Assembly: GCF_900114385.1 (NCBI RefSeq)
Contig: NZ_FOSW01000018.1
Coordinates: forward strand, 1-64,000
Direction of reading: 5' to 3'
DNA: 64,000 nt
Source of the DNA: Geodermatophilus ruber
Lineage (GTDB): Bacteria > Actinomycetota > Actinomycetes > Mycobacteriales > Geodermatophilaceae
The translations under genes and the position numbers were made by a program. This document shows positions 51,792-59,574 of this stretch, piece after piece. How positions within the stretch are numbered: position 1 is the stretch's first letter; each line of letters starts with the position of its first letter. Under the pieces are notes generated by a model. It saw only the letters and a program-made list of their open reading frames with translations, ran no database searches and was not told where the DNA came from.

Positions 51792-53659
51792 CCCTCACCG
51801 ACGGCAAGGTCGCCGCCGACCCGGTGCTCGTGGAGATCGTCGCCGGCACGCTGGCCGCGATCGAGAAGGAGGTCGAGACCTCCATCGGGCGCACCTCCCG
51901 CTCGCCGATGATCCGCGACGCGCACGACTTCCGCGCCGGCATCCACGACCGGCAGCTGCGCAAGCTCACCGGCCGCTCGTACTCCGCGCTGGTGCAGCCG
52001 GTGGTGCGGGACTACCCGATCGAGCAGATGAACGTCGGCGACGTCTTCTTCCACAACGACGTCTACATGTCCGAGGGCGGCATCGGCCACCTGCCCGACC
52101 TGTGCGTCACCGTGCCGGTCTTCGCGCGCGTGGACGGCGAGGAGAAGGTGGTCGCCTTCATCCAGGCCTTCGGCCACCACGACGACATCGGCGGCGCGGT
52201 GCCCGGCTCCATGCCGTCGGCGGCGACCAGCGTGTACGAGGAGGGGCTGATGGTCCCCCCGATCAAGCTGTGGGACCGCGGCGTGCCCAACGAGTCGGCG
52301 CTGAAGATCATGACCCGCAACTCGCGGATGCCCGACTCGCTGGCCGCCGACCTCGACGCCGAGTGCTCGGCCTGCCTGGCCGGCGCCCGCCGGCTGGGCG
52401 AGCTGTTCGACCGGTACGGCGTGGAGGCGGTCGAGGCGTGCTTCGACACGATCCTGGCCAACTCCACCGAGGTCTACCGGCGGGAGATCCTGAGCCAGAT
52501 CCCCGACGGCACCTACGTCTGGGAGGACTACGCCGAGCACGACGGCGTGGAGGAGCCGCAGCTGCACCGGCAGCGGATCACGCTGATCATGGACTCCTCG
52601 AAGGAGACCCCGCTGGTCATCGACTTCACCGGCACCGGCCCGCAGGCCAAGGGCCCGATCAACCACTGCGGTGACTACGCCGACGGCAACTTCCTCAAGA
52701 AGTGGCTCGCGCCGATCCTGCGCAACCTGGCCGAGACGCCGGAGCGGATGGCCGAGCTCGACGTCAACGAGGGCGTCGTCCCGCTGATCGAGATGCGATT
52801 CCCGGAGAAGGGCACGCTGCTCACGCCGATCTTCCCGGCGCCGACCAACGCGCGGACCTTCGTCATCCTGCGGCTGCTCGGCGTCCTCGCCGGCGTGCTG
52901 GCCAAGGCCACCGGCGGCCGGATGCCGGCCGACCAGGAGACGATCCGCTACACCGGCGTCTACGGCACCGACGCGGACGGGCAGCCCTACCTCATGCGCG
53001 AGGTGCTCGGCGGCGGCTCGGGCGGGCGGTACTACGCCGACGGCGAGGACACCATCCACGTCGTCCCGGACTCGCGGAACCTGCCGACGGAATTCACCGA
53101 GGGGCGCTTCCCGCTGCGGGTGGAGCGGCTGGGCCTGGCCCTGGACTCCGGCGGCCCGGGGCGCTACCGCGGTGGCTGCGGCTACGAGAAGCACATCCGG
53201 GTGCTGCGCGACGCGCACTTCATGTCGATCGCCGACCGCTCGATCCTGGCCTGCTGGGGCGTCAAGGGCGGCAAGGCCGGGCGGCCGTTCCAGATCACCG
53301 TCGACCCGGGCGGGCCGAACGAGCACGACGTCGACGCGCTGGCCGACGCCGAGCCGCTGAAGGCCGGCACCGTCGTCCGCATCCGGACGACGGGCGGCGG
53401 CGGCTGGGGCGACCCGCTGGACCGGCCGGTCGAGGAGGTGCTGCGGGACATCGCCTGGCGCAAGGTGAGCGTCTCCGGTGCCCGCGAGGACTACGGCGTC
53501 GTCGTCCTGGAGTCCGGCGAGGCCGACCTGGCCGCGACGGAGCAGCTGCGGGCGTCGCTGCGGGCCTCCCGCACCGGCGAGGAGCCGTTCTTCGACCGCG
53601 GCCCCGGCTACGCACAGCTCTCCGGCGGCGCGGCGTTCAACGAGTTCGACGTCCTCTGA
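51788..53659 (+). CDS. hyuB: hydantoinase/oxoprolinase family protein, subunit B
   Basis: A 623-residue HyuB-type subunit. Landmarks are VEIVAGTLAAIEKEVETSIGRTSRSPMIRDAHDF at about 12-45, VGDVFFHNDVYMSEGGIGHLPDLCV at about 78-102 with the metal-binding HND region, FIQAFGHHDDIGGAVPGSMPS, and the C-terminal LDSGGPGRYRGGCGYEKHI. The C-terminal RIRTTGGGGWGDPLDRP motif is also typical. The length is a little above the usual for HyuB. It starts at GTG 51788 inside the hyuA stop. A 21-bp-arm hairpin follows 55 bases after the stop, closing the operon. Confidence 0.87.
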   Translation: MTLTDGKVAADPVLVEIVAGTLAAIEKEVETSIGRTSRSPMIRDAHDFRAGIHDRQLRKLTGRSYSALVQPVVRDYPIEQMNVGDVFFHNDVYMSEGGIGHLPDLCVTVPVFARVDGEEKVVAFIQAFGHHDDIGGAVPGSMPSAATSVYEEGLMVPPIKLWDRGVPNESALKIMTRNSRMPDSLAADLDAECSACLAGARRLGELFDRYGVEAVEACFDTILANSTEVYRREILSQIPDGTYVWEDYAEHDGVEEPQLHRQRITLIMDSSKETPLVIDFTGTGPQAKGPINHCGDYADGNFLKKWLAPILRNLAETPERMAELDVNEGVVPLIEMRFPEKGTLLTPIFPAPTNARTFVILRLLGVLAGVLAKATGGRMPADQETIRYTGVYGTDADGQPYLMREVLGGGSGGRYYADGEDTIHVVPDSRNLPTEFTEGRFPLRVERLGLALDSGGPGRYRGGCGYEKHIRVLRDAHFMSIADRSILACWGVKGGKAGRPFQITVDPGGPNEHDVDALADAEPLKAGTVVRIRTTGGGGWGDPLDRPVEEVLRDIAWRKVSVSGAREDYGVVVLESGEADLAATEQLRASLRASRTGEEPFFDRGPGYAQLSGGAAFNEFDVL

Positions 53660-53714
53660 CCCGAGCAGAGGCGGGCGCGCGTCACGGCGACCCTGCCGGC
53701 GGCTGGTGCCTCCG

Positions 53715-53762
53715 GCCCCGCTCTGTCTCCGAGTCCGCTGTGACTCGGAGACAGAGCGGGGC
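53715..53762. terminator. long hairpin terminator after hyuB
   Basis: Perfect 21-bp arms at 53715-53735 and 53742-53762 (inner part CTCTGTCTCCGAGTC / GACTCGGAGACAGAG) around the six-base loop CGCTGT. Confidence 0.8.
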
Positions 53763-53804
53763 GCCCCCGCCCGACGTCTGCCGCGGCCGTGCGAGGGTGG
53801 GCCG

Positions 53805-54356
53805 GTGCCGCCCGCCACCCGCCTCGTGCGCCCGGACGACGCCCCCGCCCTCGCCGACCTGCTGCGCCGGAACCGCGATTTCCTCGCCCCGTGGGAGCCG
53901 GTCCGTACCGATGAATGGTTCACCGTCGAGGGCCAGCGGACAGCGATCCACGAGGTCCTCGGCCAGCACGAGCGGGGCCTGGCGCTGCCGCACGTCGTCC
54001 TGGACCGCGACGGGCGGGTCGCCGGCCGGGTCAACCTGAACACCATCGTCCGCGGCGCCTTCCAGTCCGCCTCGGTCGGCTATTGGGTCTCGGAGGACCG
54101 GAACGGGCAGGGACTGGCCACCGCAGGCGTCCGCGAGATGAAGCGTGTGGCGTTCGAGGAGCTCGGCCTGCACCGCTTGGAGGCGGGGACGCTCCTGCAC
54201 AACGCCGCCTCGCAGCGCGTGCTGGAGCGCAACGCCTTCGAGCGGTTCGGCCTCGCGCCCCGCTACCTGCGGATCGCCGGGCGCTGGCAGGACCACGTCC
54301 TGTTCCAGGTGCTGGACGAGGACGAGGCCCGCGACCCGGCCGGCTACTTCCAGTAG
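53805..54356 (+). CDS. GNAT acetyltransferase, RimJ/RimL type
   Basis: A 183-residue acetyl-CoA-dependent N-acetyltransferase of the RimJ-like group. It begins TRLVRPDDAPALADLLRRNRDFLAPWEP. The acetyl-CoA loop is SVGYWVSEDRNGQGLATAGVREM (about 86-108), and the C-terminal part HRLEAGTLLHNAASQRVLERNAFERFGL is typical of ribosomal-protein N-acetyltransferases. Start GTG at 53805. Its last 13 bases overlap the end of the convergent metallopeptidase gene. The protein substrate cannot be told. Confidence 0.85.
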   Translation: MPPATRLVRPDDAPALADLLRRNRDFLAPWEPVRTDEWFTVEGQRTAIHEVLGQHERGLALPHVVLDRDGRVAGRVNLNTIVRGAFQSASVGYWVSEDRNGQGLATAGVREMKRVAFEELGLHRLEAGTLLHNAASQRVLERNAFERFGLAPRYLRIAGRWQDHVLFQVLDEDEARDPAGYFQ

Positions 54357-55189
54357 GCGCCGATGCAGGCCTCCGGGCCGCCCCCGGAGAAGCCCGCGTT
54401 CAGGGCCTGCACCCGGTCCCCGCCGCTCCTGTTCCAGCCGGAGGTCGCCGTCGTGCCGCTGAGCGCCTCCAGGGTGGCGATCGCCTCCTCGACGTCGCCG
54501 GCCTCGAGGAGGCCCTCGCGCTGGACCCACGCCATCCAGACGCCGGCCATGCAATCGGCGATCAGCTCCAGGTTCTGCCCGGTGGGGCGCGACCCGCCCA
54601 GCGCGGTGCCGCGCTCGTCCACGACGGAGTGGCCGAACTCGTGGGCCACGGACACCGCGGCCGCGAAGTCACCGGGGACGCTGCTGCGGAAGCCCAGGAT
54701 GTCCCCCGACCACATCCGCTGCAGCGTCACGACGGGCAGCACCATGCTGCCGACGACGTCGGTGCCGTCTGCCGCACGGCCGGTGTCGGTCGAGCAGTAG
54801 AAGAGGTTCTGGTACTCACTGGTCACCACGGGACTGGTCCCGGTCCGGTCCACGCACGTGGTCCGGTACGACTCCCCGGGGCCGACGAGGTGGACGACCA
54901 CGTCGGGTTCCTTCGCGATCCCCTGCGCACGGAACCAGGCCGCCCAGTTCTTCTGGAGGTCGTTCACGACGAAGGTGACGTACTGCTCGACCTCGGCGAC
55001 CGACGGCGCGGTCGGCGCGCCCGACAGCCCTTCCAGGGGATCGGGCTCCGCCCTCCCGCTCCGCTCCGCCCCCCCGCTCCGATCCGCCCCGCCGCCGGAC
55101 TGGTCCGACGCGAACGCCGGCAGCGGGCCGACCAGCAGCGCCAGCACCCCTGCGATGATCACCACGACGGTCCTGCGCGCACCGCTCAT
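54344..55189 (-). CDS. secreted neutral zinc metallopeptidase-like protein
   Basis: A 281-residue exported protein. An N-terminal signal or anchor helix (TVVVIIAGVLALLVGPLPAFA) is followed by a low-complexity linker rich in Ser, Gly and Arg. The peptidase domain has the zinc motif VAHEFGHSV (about residue 180), the third ligand region NLELIADCMAGVWM (about 205), and the C-terminal DRVQALNAGFSGG. This is the YpfJ-like neutral zinc metallopeptidase family. Cysteines at two sites fit an extracellular disulfide. Its physiological target is unknown. Confidence 0.83.
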   Translation of the reverse strand: MSGARRTVVVIIAGVLALLVGPLPAFASDQSGGGADRSGGAERSGRAEPDPLEGLSGAPTAPSVAEVEQYVTFVVNDLQKNWAAWFRAQGIAKEPDVVVHLVGPGESYRTTCVDRTGTSPVVTSEYQNLFYCSTDTGRAADGTDVVGSMVLPVVTLQRMWSGDILGFRSSVPGDFAAAVSVAHEFGHSVVDERGTALGGSRPTGQNLELIADCMAGVWMAWVQREGLLEAGDVEEAIATLEALSGTTATSGWNRSGGDRVQALNAGFSGGGPEACIGAYWK

Positions 55190-55367
55190 CGTCCCGGCCC
55201 CGTTCTGGCTGCTCGGCCTCGTCCGCCTGGTCGTGCCGAGCGACGCTAGTGACGGGCCGCCCCGCGGCGGCAGGGCCGCAACGACGCCCCGGCGGCCGCT
55301 CCGGCACCCTGCGGCGGGTCGCGCCGGTCGGGCGGCGGCCCGGTCGCGGAGCGTGCACCGGCCCGGG

Positions 55368-55850
55368 TCAGCCGGGCCGGCGGCGCCACCACGGCCGTCG
55401 CCGCGGCGGGGGTGCCGGGGCCTCGGTCACCGGGGGCGGCGGCGGGCGGGTGGCCCGCCAGTGCGCGACGAGCGCCTCGACATCGGCCAGGCCGGGCACC
55501 GGCGCCCAGCGGCTCTCCTGCGGCCGGCGCCAGAACGTCTCGACGCGGGCGTTGTAGTCCTCGACCAGCGCCCGGACGGCGGCCTCGGACTCCAGCAGCG
55601 CGGCCCGCTCCGGGAGCCGGTCCCGCTCCCGCCGCAGCACCAGCCCCGGCGGGAGCATCGCGGCGGTGTCGATCCCCTCCCGCCGCGCCTTGGCCACCGC
55701 CCAGTCGTAGGCGGTCTCGTCCCGGTCCAGCCCCTGCAACGGCTTGCCCGCGCCGGCCAGGTCGGCGAAGTCACCGCGGGCCAGGCCGCGCTCGATCTGC
55801 GCGTCGACCCAGCTCTCGAACGACATGCCCGGCGGCTTGCGTTCGACCAC
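55368..55850 (-). CDS. DUF1992 (DnaJ-C28 conserved domain) protein
   Basis: A 160-residue protein whose first 90 residues form the conserved DUF1992 domain, recognisable by ERKPPGMSFESWVDAQIERGLARGDFADLAGAGKPL and the following LDRDETAYDWAVAKARREG. In eukaryotes the domain is part of DNAJC28; in bacteria it is alone and of unknown role. The C-terminal 40 residues are basic and Pro/Arg-rich. GTG at 55850 is the likely start. The 178 bases upstream of the peptidase gene show nothing clear. Confidence 0.75.
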   Translation of the reverse strand: MVERKPPGMSFESWVDAQIERGLARGDFADLAGAGKPLQGLDRDETAYDWAVAKARREGIDTAAMLPPGLVLRRERDRLPERAALLESEAAVRALVEDYNARVETFWRRPQESRWAPVPGLADVEALVAHWRATRPPPPPVTEAPAPPPRRRPWWRRRPG

Positions 55851-55983
55851 GGCCCCATCGTGGCACCGCGCGGCCCGGGGCACGCACGTGGAGCTCACCG
55901 GGGCGCACTGACAGGACGCGCCGAGGGGTTCGACCGGTACCCCGAACGGGTGACACCACGGGTCGACACCCCTACGGACGGTC

Positions 55984-57021
55984 GTGCCTGGCCGCAGGCT
56001 GACCGGCGTGCCGCTGTCCGCGCCCGGGGTGCCCGACCTGCCGCCCGAGCTCGCCGGGCCGGTCCCCGTGGCGCTGGCCCGGGCCGTCCGGGACCTCCCG
56101 CGCACCGACGCGCTCCCCGGCGGCGTCCTCTACGAGCCCAAGTGGGACGGCTACCGGCTGGTGATCGTCCGCACCGGCGGCACCACCCGGCTGTGGTCCC
56201 GGCAGGGCCGCGACCTCACCGCCCGCTTCCCGGACGTCGTCGCCGCCGCCGTCGGGCAGGTCCCGGCGGGCACCGTCGTCGACGGCGAGGTGGTCGTCTG
56301 GAACGGCGAGCGGCTGGACTTCGGCCTGCTGCAGCGCCGCATGGTCACCCCACCGAGCCGGATCGACGCCCTGGTCGCGCGCTTCCCCGCCTCCTACGTG
56401 GCCTTCGACCTGCTGGCGCGGGGCGGCACCGACCTGCGCGGCCGGCCGCTGCGCGAGCGGCGGGTCGAGCTGGCCGCGCTGGCGCAGCGCTGGGCACCAC
56501 CGATGCAGCTCTCCCCCGCCACCGCCGACCCGGACGAGGCCCGCCAGTGGTCCACCGACTTCCGCGCCGCCGGGGTGGAGGGGCTCGTCGCCAAGGGCGC
56601 CGGCACCCGCTACGCGCCGGGTCGGCGGGAGTGGGTCAAGGTGAAGTCGTGGGAGACCACCGAGGTGGTCGCCGGCGGCGTCATCGGGCCGATCGAGCGC
56701 CCTGGCCAGCTGGTGGCGGGGCGGTACCGGCACGGCGAGCTGGTCGTGGTGGGCCGCACCAGCCCGCTGTCCCCCGCGCAGGCCGCCGAGCTCGCCGCGG
56801 TCCTCCGCCCCGCGGGCCTGGAGCACCCGTGGCCCGACCGGATCGGCGCCGGCCGCTTCGGCGGCGGCCGGCTCTCCGTGCCGCTCACCCGGGTCGTGCC
56901 GGACGTCGTCGTGGAGGTCAGCGCCGACGCCGCGCTGCAGGCCGGGATCTTCCGGCACCCGCTGCGCTACGTCCGCGTACGGCCCGACCTGCAGCCCTCC
57001 GACCTGGACGAACTGGCCTGA
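55984..57021 (+). CDS. ATP-dependent DNA ligase, LigC-like
   Basis: A 345-residue ATP-dependent DNA ligase with the adenylation domain and OB-fold only. The nucleotidyl-transfer motif is EPKWDGYRL, with K53 as the adenylated lysine. Motif III is VDGEVVVW, a motif IV-like segment is GVEGLVAKGAGTRYAPGRR (about 199-217), and motif V is EWVKVKSW. The OB domain follows with AGGVIGPIERPGQLVAGRYRHGELVVVGR. It is the size of the mycobacterial LigC group, which acts in repair as a second ligase. Start GTG 55984; a later GTG at 56008 is also possible. Confidence 0.85.
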   Translation: MPGRRLTGVPLSAPGVPDLPPELAGPVPVALARAVRDLPRTDALPGGVLYEPKWDGYRLVIVRTGGTTRLWSRQGRDLTARFPDVVAAAVGQVPAGTVVDGEVVVWNGERLDFGLLQRRMVTPPSRIDALVARFPASYVAFDLLARGGTDLRGRPLRERRVELAALAQRWAPPMQLSPATADPDEARQWSTDFRAAGVEGLVAKGAGTRYAPGRREWVKVKSWETTEVVAGGVIGPIERPGQLVAGRYRHGELVVVGRTSPLSPAQAAELAAVLRPAGLEHPWPDRIGAGRFGGGRLSVPLTRVVPDVVVEVSADAALQAGIFRHPLRYVRVRPDLQPSDLDELA

Positions 57022-57036
57022 CCGCCGCCGGACCGC

Positions 57037-57576
57037 TCAGGGCTGCTGTGGCAGCCGGCCCAGCGCGACCAGCAGCCGGCGCAGGAGGTCGGCCAGCTGA
57101 GCGAGGTCGTCGCCGGAGAGCCCCTCGAGCAGCCGGCGTTCGGTCTCCAGATGGTCGGGGAGCGCGGCGTCCAGCGCCTCGCGCCCGGCGTCGGTCAGCG
57201 TCACGACGACGGCCCGCCCGTCGGCCTCGCTGCGCTCCCGGGTGATCAGCCCCTTCTCCTCCAGCCGATCCAGCCGCTGGGTGATCGCCCCGGAGGTGAC
57301 CAGTGCGGTGCGCATGAGCGCGGTGGGGGTCAGCTGGTAGGGCTTGCCCGCCCGGCGCAGGGCGGCCAGGACGTCGAAGGACGGCGCGTCGAGGCCGTGC
57401 CGGGCGAAGGTGACCCGCTGGGCCAGGAACACCTCGCGCTGCAGCTGGGTGATCCGGGCGATGATCCCCATCGGGCTGCAGTCGAGGTCCGGGCGCTCGC
57501 GGGCCCACTGCTCCAGGATCAGGTCGACCGCGTCGTCCGCGGCCTCCCGGGCCTCACCGGCCTCCGGGCCCGTCAC
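57037..57576 (-). CDS. MarR-family regulator
   Basis: A 179-residue MarR-type dimeric repressor. The winged helix has PTALMRTALVTSGAITQRLDRLEEKGLITRERSEADGRAVVVTLTDAGREALDAALP (about 100-157), with the N-terminal dimer helices before it. The GTG start at 57576 overlaps the stop of the NmrA-like gene (GTGA), so the two form one operon. A palindrome covering the operon's translation start is the obvious operator, so autorepression is likely. Confidence 0.85.
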   Translation of the reverse strand: MTGPEAGEAREAADDAVDLILEQWARERPDLDCSPMGIIARITQLQREVFLAQRVTFARHGLDAPSFDVLAALRRAGKPYQLTPTALMRTALVTSGAITQRLDRLEEKGLITRERSEADGRAVVVTLTDAGREALDAALPDHLETERRLLEGLSGDDLAQLADLLRRLLVALGRLPQQP

Positions 57577-58406
57577 GCCGGGATCTCCAGCTCGGCGAGG
57601 TGCGCGGCGTAGGTGCGCGGTGGCCGGCCCAGCAGCGCGGTGAGGGTCCGGGGGCTGCCGGTGAACCCGTGCGCGCGGTAGTGGTCGAACATCAGCCGGC
57701 GGCAGCGCGCGGCATAGGCCTGGGGCACCTCGCCCCGGGGGACGACGTCCTCCACGGTCACCTCCCGCTCCAGCCGGGCGCCGATCAGCTCGGCCAGCCG
57801 GGGCGCGGTCAGCGGCTCGGGGCCCACGGCCTCGAAGGTCCCCCCGTCCAGGCCGTCCTCGGTGAGCAGCACGGCGGCGGCCTCGGCCACGTCGGCCAGG
57901 TCGACCAGCGACTGCGCCGTGCGCAGCCCCCACGGGCTGCGCAACCGGCCGGTCGCGGCCACCTGGGGCAGCTGGTCGTCGAAGTTCTGCGCGTACGCGC
58001 ACGGCTGCAGCACCCGCCAGGACAGCCCGGAGGCGTCCAGCGCCTCCTCGGCGCGGTCCTTGGCCGCGTGGTGCGGCATGACGCGCGCCTGCGGGCGCAG
58101 CACGGAGTGGTAGACGACCCGGGGGACGCCGGACCGCCGGGCCTCGCCGAACAGTGCCCGGGCACCCTCGGCCTCGTCGGGGTCGAAGTTCGGCCAGATG
58201 AGGTACATCGCGTCGGCGCCGGCCAGGATGTCCGCCCAGGGCATCGGCTGGGTCAGCTCGGCGACCACGACCTCGGCGCCGAGCCCGGTCAGCTCCGGCC
58301 GCGGGCCGCGCCGGGAGACCACCGCCCGCACCTGCTCGCCCCGGGCCCGCAGCGCCCGGACGACGGCGGTGCCGGTCTGCCCGCCCGCCGCTGTCACCAC
58401 GATCAC
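57573..58406 (-). CDS. NmrA-like NAD(P)-binding protein
   Basis: A 277-residue atypical short-chain dehydrogenase of the NmrA/QOR2 group. The Rossmann motif is IVVTAAGGQTGTAVVRALRARG (about 2-23), with AVVSRRGPRPELTGLGAEVV after it. The catalytic Tyr/Lys pair of true dehydrogenases is not obvious: YHSVLRPQARVMPHHAAKDRAEEAL has Tyr and Lys but in an NmrA-like arrangement. The family has quinone reductases and redox sensors. The GTG start is three bases from the palindromic operator, and the MarR gene follows, so it is likely controlled by, and may detoxify the effector of, that repressor. Confidence 0.8.
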   Translation of the reverse strand: MIVVTAAGGQTGTAVVRALRARGEQVRAVVSRRGPRPELTGLGAEVVVAELTQPMPWADILAGADAMYLIWPNFDPDEAEGARALFGEARRSGVPRVVYHSVLRPQARVMPHHAAKDRAEEALDASGLSWRVLQPCAYAQNFDDQLPQVAATGRLRSPWGLRTAQSLVDLADVAEAAAVLLTEDGLDGGTFEAVGPEPLTAPRLAELIGARLEREVTVEDVVPRGEVPQAYAARCRRLMFDHYRAHGFTGSPRTLTALLGRPPRTYAAHLAELEIPA

Positions 58407-58408
58407 CC

Positions 58409-58432
58409 GGTTACCTCAACAGTGAGATAACC
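58409..58432. promoter_or_regulatory. MarR operator with embedded ribosome site
   Basis: GGTTACCTCA-ACAG-TGAGATAACC: 10-bp arms with 9 of 10 pairs. On the minus strand the GAGGT of one arm is the only ribosome site for the GTG at 58406 (six bases between). Repressor binding would therefore cover the translation start region of the operon. Confidence 0.6.
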
Positions 58433-58458
58433 GCGCGTCAAGACCGGCGCCCGATCGG

Positions 58459-59454
58459 TCAGTGGAGCCGGGTGCAGAGCCGGACGGTGAGCCCGTGCGC
58501 TCCGGGCAGCAGGTCCACCGAGTCCCACAGCTTGCGGGCCAGCCACAGCCCCATGCCGCCACGGCTCAGATCGTCCCCGTGGGCGGGCTGGAAGCCGGCG
58601 AGCGGGTCGCCGAAGGTGCCCCCGGCATCGGTGATGGTGCAGACCATCCGGGTGCCGTCGGCCCACAGGCGGGCCGAGACCGGTCGCCGGCCGTGCCGGA
58701 AGGCGTTGGCCGCCACCTCGCTGATGGCCAGATGGAGGTCCTCCCGCTGATCACGGTCGGGCACCCGGGTCTCGAGGGCGGCGGCGAGGGCATGCCGCAG
58801 CCCGGCCAGGGTCGGTGCGTCGTCGATGGCCAGCACCGGGGGGATGTCCTCCACCGGCTCCCGGGGCACGGGCAGCAACCGCAGGAAGTCCCGGGGGTCG
58901 CAGTACTCGGGGCTGTCCACCCACCGGCCGTCGGCGACGACCTGCGGATGGGTCAGGCGGGCGCTGGACACCACCGCGGTGGGCAGCACCCGGCTGTCGT
59001 AGAGGCACATCGCGGTCAGGGGGCAGCCGTCCAGCAGCGCATTGACGGCGGCCTCGTAGCGCTGGCCCTCCCGCCAGCTGACCGGGTCGGAGCCGAACTG
59101 CACCTGACCCAGCACCCGCAGCCGCCCCGACCGGGTCTCCGCTGCCCTGGCCAGCAGCTGCCGGGTCACGCCGAGGGCATCGGGCGCGCGGGTGTCGAGC
59201 AGCGCCATCCGGGCATCGCGCTCCACCCCGCCGAGCGCCTCGCCGAACGCACCGGCGAGCAGGGTCGCGGCCTCCGGGCCGCAGGACAGGACGGTGAGAT
59301 CACCGGCGCGCAGACCCTCCTCCACGAAGGGCACCGCGGCGGCGAGCAGGTCGGCGTCGGAGTCGACGATCGCGGCGGTGTGCACGCGGAGCGCGGGCGG
59401 ACCGGGAAGGACGTCGTGCGCCAGCGCCGCACCCTCCCCTGCGCCCCGATCCAT
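58459..59454 (-). CDS. MEDS-domain protein with anti-sigma type HATPase domain
   Basis: A 331-residue signalling protein. The N-terminal half (about 20-180) is a MEDS/DcmR-like sensory domain: FVEEGLRAGDLTVLSCGPEAA, LAGAFGEALGGVERD and MCLYDSRVLPTAVVSSARLTHPQVV. The C-terminal part is an RsbW-like ATPase domain with LHLAISEVAANAFRHG (about 242-257) and the ATP lid DLSRGGMGLWLARKLWD (about 300-316). The ATG at 59454 has AAGGGG nine bases upstream. It sits next to a large phosphatase-kinase with its own ATPase and STAS domains, suggesting one partner-switching stress circuit. Confidence 0.83.
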   Translation of the reverse strand: MDRGAGEGAALAHDVLPGPPALRVHTAAIVDSDADLLAAAVPFVEEGLRAGDLTVLSCGPEAATLLAGAFGEALGGVERDARMALLDTRAPDALGVTRQLLARAAETRSGRLRVLGQVQFGSDPVSWREGQRYEAAVNALLDGCPLTAMCLYDSRVLPTAVVSSARLTHPQVVADGRWVDSPEYCDPRDFLRLLPVPREPVEDIPPVLAIDDAPTLAGLRHALAAALETRVPDRDQREDLHLAISEVAANAFRHGRRPVSARLWADGTRMVCTITDAGGTFGDPLAGFQPAHGDDLSRGGMGLWLARKLWDSVDLLPGAHGLTVRLCTRLH

Positions 59455-59574
59455 CGTTGCGAGCCCCTTCTTTCGCCGGGTCGTCCAGCTTCGCCGGGCA
59501 TGTCCGGTCGACTGAACCGACATTCTGGGACATGCCTGGCCGCGCCCCGTCGGTGGGGAGGGCCGGGCGCGTTC

